Source: an uncultured Leuconostoc sp.
GTDB lineage: Bacteria > Bacillota > Bacilli > Lactobacillales > Lactobacillaceae
DNA: 10,734 nt
Assembly: GCA_900554745.1 (NCBI GenBank)
Contig: USIU01000025.1
Span: 1-10,734, forward strand
Reading direction: 5' to 3'
Made by a program: the position numbers and the translations under genes. Within the stretch, counting starts at the first letter, position 1; each line of letters opens with the position of its first letter. Positions 6,119 to 10,734 of this stretch are shown here, piece after piece. The notes under the pieces are model-generated. The model was not told the DNA's origin. It did not search any database and worked only from the letters and a program-made list of their open reading frames with translations.

Positions 6119-6583
6119 TTAATGTTTTAAGCGCCGACCCAGCTCTCTTTCTTGATCACGGCGTTTGATATCTTCGCGTTTATCATACTTCTTTTTACCA
6201 CGCCCGATCCCAATCAGTACTTTGGCAAAACCGTGTTTGAGGTACACCTTTAGCGGGACAATGGTCACCCCTGGTTCGGCTGCAGCACGAGCCAATTGTG
6301 TAATTTCTCGCTTGTGCAACAATAATGGCCGTGTGCGAGTAGGGTCAACGTTGAATTGATTGCCTTGCGCATAGGGCGCAATCGTCACATTCGTTAATAG
6401 CGGTTGCCCATTGTGAATCGTCACGAAACCATCTCCGATGGTAATTTGCCCCGCCCGAACAGATTTGATTTCAGTTCCAGTTAGCGCAATCCCAGCTTCA
6501 AATGTGTCTTCAATCGCATAATTAAATCGTGCTTTACGATTTTGTGCCAGATATTTTTCTGTCTGTTGTTGCTTTTTTGCCAT
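6119..6583 (-). CDS. smpB: SsrA (tmRNA)-binding protein SmpB
   Basis: Small cytosolic RNA-binding protein that delivers tmRNA to stalled ribosomes for trans-translation. The 154-aa length is normal. Visible family blocks: NRKARFNY near residue 15, GIALTGTEIKSVRAG at 31-45, the DPTRTRPLLLHKREI block at 80-94, GIGRGKKKYDKRE at 125-137, and the basic C-terminal tail (138-154) that enters the mRNA channel. Two in-frame starts are six codons apart. I prefer ATG at 6583 (MAKKQQQ), because SmpB proteins usually begin this way and a GGCGGG-type Shine-Dalgarno lies six bases upstream. The ATG at 6601 has no Shine-Dalgarno. It follows rnr by 46 bp on the same strand without a terminator, the common Firmicute rnr-smpB pair. 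No tmRNA gene lies beside it in this window. Confidence 0.97.
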   Translation of the reverse strand: MAKKQQQTEKYLAQNRKARFNYAIEDTFEAGIALTGTEIKSVRAGQITIGDGFVTIHNGQPLLTNVTIAPYAQGNQFNVDPTRTRPLLLHKREITQLARAAAEPGVTIVPLKVYLKHGFAKVLIGIGRGKKKYDKREDIKRRDQERELGRRLKH

Positions 6584-6628
6584 CCTGTTCCCGCCACTCA
6601 TAAAGTTCGTTACTTAGGCCTATTGCCC

Positions 6629-8953
6629 TTAAAAATTGCGTTTTGCGTCACGCTTTTGACCTTGCTTGGCATCCAAGCTGCCGCGCCGTTGACGTGGTCC
6701 TTCAGACTTACCACGCCGTTCGTTTTTACGGCGTTCTTCACGGTTACGGCCCTTGCCAAACTTGCCGTTGTTTTTGGCGGCAACACGGATATCTGTTGTC
6801 GGCGCACTTTCTGGATCAACTAACATAAAGTCAACTGTGCGTTCTTCCTTGTTAACACGCAAAACTTTAACACGTACTTTTTGCCCAATTTGGAAAATAC
6901 GGTGCTTAGAGCGACCAATCAAGGCAGCGTGGGCTTCATCATATTCATAATGATCATCCGTCAGATTAGAGATATGCACTAACCCTTCCACCGTGTTCTC
7001 AAGACTAATAAACAAGCCAAACTTCATAGCTGAGTTGACGACCCCATCAAATTCAAGGCCAACCTTGTCCAACATGTATTCAGCCTTCTTCAACGCATCC
7101 ACATCACGTTCTGTGTCAATCGCACGCCGTTCACGCGCACTCGTGTCTTCCCCAATTTGACCTAACTTATCAGCGTATTTTGCTTGCGCTTCAGGGCCAT
7201 AGCCATGCTTTTCGTACCACTTAATTAAGCGGTGAACCGTCAAATCAGGATAACGTCGAATTGGTGACGTAAAGTGCGTGTAGTAAGACGCACCCAAACC
7301 AAAGTGACCAATTGGATCTGGCGCATACTTCGCCTGCTTCATTGCCCGCAACATCATCGTTGAAATCATTTGTTCAGCGGGATCACCAGCCACATCAGCC
7401 ATTAACTGTTGCAACATTGCTGGGGTAACCTTGCTTGGATCACCATAAACGGGGTGTCCCAATGCCTTTGCAAATTCAAAGAATGACTTCGCCCGTTCTT
7501 CATCCGGCATTTCGTGAATACGATAAAGGAATGGTACTTCGAGCTTATCAAAGTGTTCCGCAACTGTTTCGTTTGCCACTAACATAAAGGATTCAATCAT
7601 CCGTTCTGCTGTACCACGTTCACGTAACTTAATGTCGACAGCCTTGCCTGCATCATCCACAATCACTTGGGCTTCTGGGGCGTCAAATTCGATAGCGCCA
7701 CGCTTTTTACGCATGTTGTACAAAATGTCATGTAATTCACCCATGACTTTAAACATTGGTGTCAACTGTGCGTATTCATCTTGAACAAACACATCACCAT
7801 CAAGAATCTTGTTGACCGCATCATAAGTCATGCGGGCATGAGACTTGATCACAGAGGTGTGCAAACGGTGGTTCACCACTTGTCCTTGTGGGTTGATTTC
7901 CATTTCAACCGACATTGCCAAACGGACCACATTCGGATTTAATGACGCAATCCCATTTGAAATGTTACGTGGCAACATTGGAATCACGCGATCCGTCAAA
8001 TAAACGGATGTTCCGCGCTTATAGGCTTCCGCATCAATGGTTGAGCCTTCCGTCACATAGTGTGACACATCGGCAATATGCACGCCGAGGTGATAATTAC
8101 CATTATCTAACTTCCAAGCCACAACGGCATCATCGATATCTTTCGTGTCGGCACCATCAATTGTGACCAGTGTTTGTTCAGTCAAGTCTTCACGGCCGGC
8201 CCAATCAGATTTTGGCACGTCAACCGGAATTTTTGCTGCATCATCCAACACTTCTTGCGGGAATTCACTTGGCACCTTCTTGGCATAAACAATTTGTAAA
8301 ATATCCATGCCAGGTTCATCTTTGTAACCCAGTGTTTCCGTCACTGTCGCCACTAATTCACGTGGGTGCACCTTGTCAGGGAAACGTGTTACCTCAGCAA
8401 CAACAACTTGCCCATCGTTTGGCGTAATACCATCAGCACTCACCAAGACTTTATAGCCCATGGCCTTTTTGTCACTGAGTTTGATTTCCCCAATCATCCC
8501 CTTAGCTTCTGAACCAAGCGAAAAAGTGCCCACAACACGTTCAAAAGCGTGGCTGATAATTTCTTCAACTTTACCCTCTGGGCCACGGTCGGCTGATGCG
8601 GATGGTTTCACCGTTGAAACGCGCACCGTATCCCCTTGCATGGCCTGTAATGTGTTTTCAGGATTGATAAAAAAGTCAGGTAATTCACTGTCATATTTCA
8701 CAAAGCCAAAGCCTTTGTCATTGGCGTGATATTCCCCAATCACTTCACCAGCATTGACGTTATATGTGAATTGTCCATCGTTTTCGATGGCCTCCCCATC
8801 ACGCACAAGCGCATTCATCGCGTTGACCACGTCTTGGTAGCCTGCTGCTGAATTCATGCGCAAGCCGTCTGCCATATTTTGTGCGCTAAAAGATTGTTCG
8901 CGGTTTGCTTTTAAAAAACCGCCAATTTGAGATTTTAATTGTTCTACTGTCAT
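6629..8953 (-). CDS. rnr: Ribonuclease R (3'-5' exoribonuclease)
   Basis: Processive hydrolytic exoribonuclease of the RNB/RNase II family that degrades structured RNA; in other bacteria it assists tmRNA-mediated decay. The 774-aa protein shows an N-terminal helix-turn-helix-like region (1-60), cold-shock domains (about 65-225, with GFGFVKYD), the RNB catalytic domain with DGADTKDIDDA at 266-276 (metal-binding D266, D272, D274, D275), a conserved HFTSPIRRYPDL block at 560-571, an S1 domain (about 633-712), and a long Lys/Arg-rich low-complexity tail (725-774). The start ATG has AAAGAGG five bases upstream. The gene lies between secG and smpB, a conserved order. A terminator-like hairpin sits just before it, and I see no separate promoter, so expression probably depends on read-through from secG. 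Confidence 0.97.
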   Translation of the reverse strand: MTVEQLKSQIGGFLKANREQSFSAQNMADGLRMNSAAGYQDVVNAMNALVRDGEAIENDGQFTYNVNAGEVIGEYHANDKGFGFVKYDSELPDFFINPENTLQAMQGDTVRVSTVKPSASADRGPEGKVEEIISHAFERVVGTFSLGSEAKGMIGEIKLSDKKAMGYKVLVSADGITPNDGQVVVAEVTRFPDKVHPRELVATVTETLGYKDEPGMDILQIVYAKKVPSEFPQEVLDDAAKIPVDVPKSDWAGREDLTEQTLVTIDGADTKDIDDAVVAWKLDNGNYHLGVHIADVSHYVTEGSTIDAEAYKRGTSVYLTDRVIPMLPRNISNGIASLNPNVVRLAMSVEMEINPQGQVVNHRLHTSVIKSHARMTYDAVNKILDGDVFVQDEYAQLTPMFKVMGELHDILYNMRKKRGAIEFDAPEAQVIVDDAGKAVDIKLRERGTAERMIESFMLVANETVAEHFDKLEVPFLYRIHEMPDEERAKSFFEFAKALGHPVYGDPSKVTPAMLQQLMADVAGDPAEQMISTMMLRAMKQAKYAPDPIGHFGLGASYYTHFTSPIRRYPDLTVHRLIKWYEKHGYGPEAQAKYADKLGQIGEDTSARERRAIDTERDVDALKKAEYMLDKVGLEFDGVVNSAMKFGLFISLENTVEGLVHISNLTDDHYEYDEAHAALIGRSKHRIFQIGQKVRVKVLRVNKEERTVDFMLVDPESAPTTDIRVAAKNNGKFGKGRNREERRKNERRGKSEGPRQRRGSLDAKQGQKRDAKRNF

Positions 8954-8977
8954 AATTGCCTCTTTCTATATTTTTCC

Positions 8978-9017
8978 AAAATAAAAAGTCAGTCTACAAA
9001 AAGAGCAAACTGACCTT
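8978..9017 (-). terminator. Terminator or attenuator between secG and rnr
   Basis: On the minus strand a 13-bp stem pairs 9017-9005 with 8997-8985 around a seven-base loop, followed by a T-rich run to 8978. Three of the pairs are G-U wobbles. It begins eight bases after the secG stop and 24 bases before the rnr start. With no promoter between it and rnr, partial termination controlling rnr level is the simplest reading. Confidence 0.7.
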
Positions 9018-9025
9018 CATCATTT

Positions 9026-9268
9026 TTAATGCGCTGACAAGTACATGAGGGCAAAACCGATAATGAACCACAACCCGCCTAAAATAGCTGTTGCGCGTCG
9101 CATTACCGCTTCAAACCCGCGTGACTTTCGTTCAGCGAATAAATCGCCAGCGCCACCTGATAAAGCAGATAACGCATCTTGTTGTTTACTTGGTTGCATC
9201 ATGACTGTCACAATGAGCAATAGACCCACGACAATCAGAGCAACGGTGAGTATTTTTGCCACAGTCAT
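9026..9268 (-). CDS. secG: Preprotein translocase subunit SecG
   Basis: Small membrane subunit of the SecYEG channel that assists SecA-driven export. The 80-aa protein has the standard layout: membrane helix about 5-25, a polar loop with the GGAGDLFAERKSRGFEA block (a SecG hallmark with G, F and R conserved), and a second membrane helix about 57-78. GAGGAG lies only two bases before the ATG at 9268. The in-frame GTG two codons later (9262) has eight-base spacing and would give MAKILTV, so it may be the real start. Upstream are two promoter candidates; downstream a terminator-like hairpin precedes rnr. Confidence 0.95.
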   Translation of the reverse strand: MTVAKILTVALIVVGLLLIVTVMMQPSKQQDALSALSGGAGDLFAERKSRGFEAVMRRATAILGGLWFIIGFALMYLSAH

Positions 9269-9294
9269 AACTCCTCATTAAATCATTAATACTT

Positions 9295-9303
9295 ATTATA
9301 ACA
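9295..9303 (-). promoter_or_regulatory. Extended -10 promoter candidate for secG
   Basis: TGTTATAAT on the minus strand is a perfect -10 hexamer (9300-9295) with the TGn extension. The -35 region at 17-bp spacing (GTGCAC) is poor, which an extended -10 can tolerate. The start would be near 9288, 20 bases before the secG ATG. Confidence 0.5.
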
Positions 9304-9326
9304 AAATTTAACGCCGTGTGCACGAC

Positions 9327-9356
9327 ATTTTATCACAGCACGCTGACGCTTGCCAA
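9327..9356 (-). promoter_or_regulatory. Upstream promoter candidate for secG
   Basis: TTGGCA (9356-9351, five of six) with 18-bp spacing to TAAAAT (9332-9327, five of six) on the minus strand. It sits just after the methyltransferase stop at 9364 and would give a leader of about 50 bases. With the extended -10 site downstream, secG may have tandem promoters. Confidence 0.55.
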
Positions 9357-9363
9357 TAACAAC

Positions 9364-10137
9364 TTAATTCCCAGCTGCCAAGCTAAACATCAAAATCCCA
9401 CCAGCAATGGCCACGTTCAAACTTTCCGCTTGACCGTGGATTGGAATATACAAGTTAGCTGTTGTTTTGGCAGCTAATGTTGCTGACATCCCCTGGCCTT
9501 CGTTGCCAACAATCAACGCAAATTGCGTACTTGGTTCGATTTGACGATAAGATTGTGCTGCTTCATCCAATTGTGACCCATAAACTGGCAAGCCATTGGC
9601 TGTCAAAGCATCCGTCCATTCATTCAAGTCACCATTCAAAACTTCCAAATGGAACTGTGAACCTTGCATTGCTCGCACAACCTTTGGTGCGTATGCATCA
9701 GCAGTGCCTTCACCCAAGACAACGCCCTTGAAACCAGCAGCATCAGCTGTCCGAACCAATGTCCCCACATTACCTGGATCTTGAATCTTGTCGAGCAATA
9801 GCCAAGCCCCATCATGTACATAGCTTGGATCAAACGTCTTGTCTGGTAATGAAATTTCGGCGAAAATACCTTGTGGTGTGTTAGTGCCGGCAATGTGCTT
9901 GGCTACTTCTTCACTAATTTCAAAAGCTGGGACACCGTGGGGCACATCAGCCAAGTGTGCGGCCATTTGTGCTTCTGTCGCCATCACCGCATGGAACTTT
10001 GCCTTTGCCTTGATGGCTTCTTCCACTAAATGCCATCCGTCCAACAAATAAGTCTTGTTTTCAAGACGACCTTTTTTAGTCGCGAGCTTAGCCCATGCTT
10101 TCACACGACTATTTTGATTTGATAAAATACGATCCAT
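9364..10137 (-). CDS. TrmH/SpoU-family RNA 2'-O-methyltransferase
   Basis: SAM-dependent ribose methyltransferase of the SPOUT class, probably acting on rRNA (YsgA/RlmB/TsnR-like); the exact target cannot be told from sequence. The 257-aa protein has an N-terminal substrate-binding domain (1-100, with NSRVKAWAKLATKKGR and the LLDGWHLVEEA block) and the three SPOUT motifs: LDKIQDPGNVGTLVRTADA (N123, R129), VGNEGQGM at 210-217 (E213), and IPIHGQAESLNVAIAGGI at 231-248 (S239, N241). I chose the ATG at 10137 (MDRILSNQNS), which has AAAGAAG five bases upstream. The longer frame to 10182 would run into the hairpin after yidC. It lies 65 bp after yidC on the same strand and may be read through from it, as I see no separate promoter. 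Confidence 0.93.
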   Translation of the reverse strand: MDRILSNQNSRVKAWAKLATKKGRLENKTYLLDGWHLVEEAIKAKAKFHAVMATEAQMAAHLADVPHGVPAFEISEEVAKHIAGTNTPQGIFAEISLPDKTFDPSYVHDGAWLLLDKIQDPGNVGTLVRTADAAGFKGVVLGEGTADAYAPKVVRAMQGSQFHLEVLNGDLNEWTDALTANGLPVYGSQLDEAAQSYRQIEPSTQFALIVGNEGQGMSATLAAKTTANLYIPIHGQAESLNVAIAGGILMFSLAAGN

Positions 10138-10169
10138 GATAACTTCTTTCTGTTCGCTTAAGAACTGAC

Positions 10170-10197
10170 AAAAGTACGCCAAATTTTTGGCGTACTT
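10170..10197 (-). terminator. Hairpin terminator after yidC
   Basis: A perfect 12-bp inverted repeat (10172-10183 with 10186-10197, AAGTACGCCAAA arms) begins five bases after the yidC stop. The T-run on the minus strand is short (four T's), so termination may be partial, letting transcription continue into the methyltransferase gene. Confidence 0.7.
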
Positions 10198-10202
10198 AAA
10201 GA

Positions 10203-10734
10203 TTAACGCTGCTGTTTCCCAGCATTACGATTACGTTTTGATTGTTGTGAGGCGTCTGTTGTTTGTTTAGCCTCCGGTGCTGCCGGCGTACCTGATGCCG
10301 TTGGCGCACGGTCAGCTAGCAAATCATCGGCTGTTTTCTTAACCTTAAATTCACGTGCGACACGCTTTTCCAAACCAGGGCGTTGGAAGTGCAGAATCAA
10401 CGACTGCAACAAGGCAAACAAGCCACCAACAATAAAGTACAAACCAATGGCGCCACTGGCAATCATGGCAAACACAAAAATCATGATTGGACTGATTAGC
10501 ATCATTGTTGCTGATGCCTTCTTTTGTTCTTCCGGCATCCGTAACACCGCAATCCAGGCTTGTACCAAGTAAACTACGCCGGCTATGATTGCAAAAATCA
10601 ATTGCGGTTGGCCTAAGCTAAGCCCAAAGAACGTTGCGCCTTTCAACGCTGGTGCGTGCAAAATGGCCGCATACAAACCAGAAAAAACAGGTAACTGCAT
10701 CGCCAAGGTCAAAAATGAAATCCCGCCAATGACA
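10203..10734 (-). CDS. yidC: Membrane protein insertase YidC/OxaA, partial (N-terminus outside window)
   Basis: YidC inserts and folds membrane proteins, alone or with SecYEG. Only the C-terminal 176 residues are present. The frame stays open to the window edge (…VIGGISFLTLAMQ), so the upstream TTG at 10712 is not a real start. The core has MQLPVFSGLYAAI (matching the family's conserved QxPIxxxLY block), then hydrophobic segments consistent with the last membrane helices, including MMLISPIMIFVFAMIASGAIGLYFIVGG with its conserved Pro and GLYF elements. The tail is basic and low-complexity (Lys/Arg at the very end, Ala/Pro/Thr/Gln before it), as in Gram-positive YidC2 proteins that bind ribosomes. 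The catalytic groove Arg and any lipoprotein signal lie outside the window, so YidC1 versus YidC2 is not fully settled. Confidence 0.93.
   Translation of the reverse strand, partial: VIGGISFLTLAMQLPVFSGLYAAILHAPALKGATFFGLSLGQPQLIFAIIAGVVYLVQAWIAVLRMPEEQKKASATMMLISPIMIFVFAMIASGAIGLYFIVGGLFALLQSLILHFQRPGLEKRVAREFKVKKTADDLLADRAPTASGTPAAPEAKQTTDASQQSKRNRNAGKQQR

Noticed and set aside
9338..9353. Inverted repeat after the methyltransferase gene as a terminator
   Set aside because: Only five pairs with mismatches and no T-run. The same stretch contains a good -35 box.
10138..10182. 15-residue extension of the TrmH-family protein
   Set aside because: It would be encoded by the arm of the post-yidC hairpin. 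The ATG at 10137 has a well-placed Shine-Dalgarno and a family-like N-terminus.
1..10734. Mobile element, CRISPR array, toxin-antitoxin or defence system
   Set aside because: No transposase, integrase, spaced direct repeats or recognisable toxin or defence domains. Gene content is conserved housekeeping apart from the two unknown genes.

Overview
This window looks like ordinary chromosomal DNA from a low-to-moderate-GC Gram-positive bacterium. The most likely placement is the Lactobacillaceae, in the Weissella/Leuconostoc branch. That placement is an inference from protein style and gene order (dtpT-type peptide transporter, ytxG/ytxH-like pair, RNase Y, secG-rnr-smpB block, TrmH-family methyltransferase next to yidC), not from a database search. 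Every gene except dtpT lies on the minus strand.

Layout from left to right. A hairpin cut by the window edge (1-24) lies beyond two minus-strand genes of unknown function (41-1120, 359 aa; 1167-1541, 124 aa). These probably form a small operon whose second gene has an unusual ribosome binding site split by a hairpin. A 262-bp divergent intergenic region (1542-1803) carries one promoter for each direction and a structured leader for dtpT, the only plus-strand gene (1804-3255, a proton-coupled di/tripeptide transporter). A strong bidirectional terminator (3257-3291) separates dtpT from a convergent pair: a DUF948/YtxG-like membrane protein (3936-4337) and a YtxH-like protein with four tandem 11-residue repeats (3300-3935).

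The right two thirds is RNA-metabolism and secretion housekeeping: RNase Y (4463-6019) with its own consensus promoter and terminator, SmpB (6119-6583), RNase R (6629-8953), SecG (9026-9268), a TrmH/SpoU-family rRNA methyltransferase (9364-10137), and the 3' part of yidC (10203 to the window end). RNase R and SmpB cooperate in trans-translation and turnover of faulty mRNA. RNase Y starts bulk mRNA decay at the membrane. SecG and YidC both serve membrane-protein export and insertion.

I saw no mobile element, CRISPR array, tRNA, rRNA, phage gene or defence system, and no new multi-gene system. The points worth a second look are mostly regulatory: a split Shine-Dalgarno with an intervening hairpin, a two-state leader before dtpT, a promoter whose -35 box is inside the preceding terminator, and a secG-rnr terminator whose full stem forms in only one RNA strand. 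The two uncharacterised proteins and the 11-residue repeat protein are also of interest. Several start codons were moved downstream of the longest possible ORF because Shine-Dalgarno position and family N-termini favour it.
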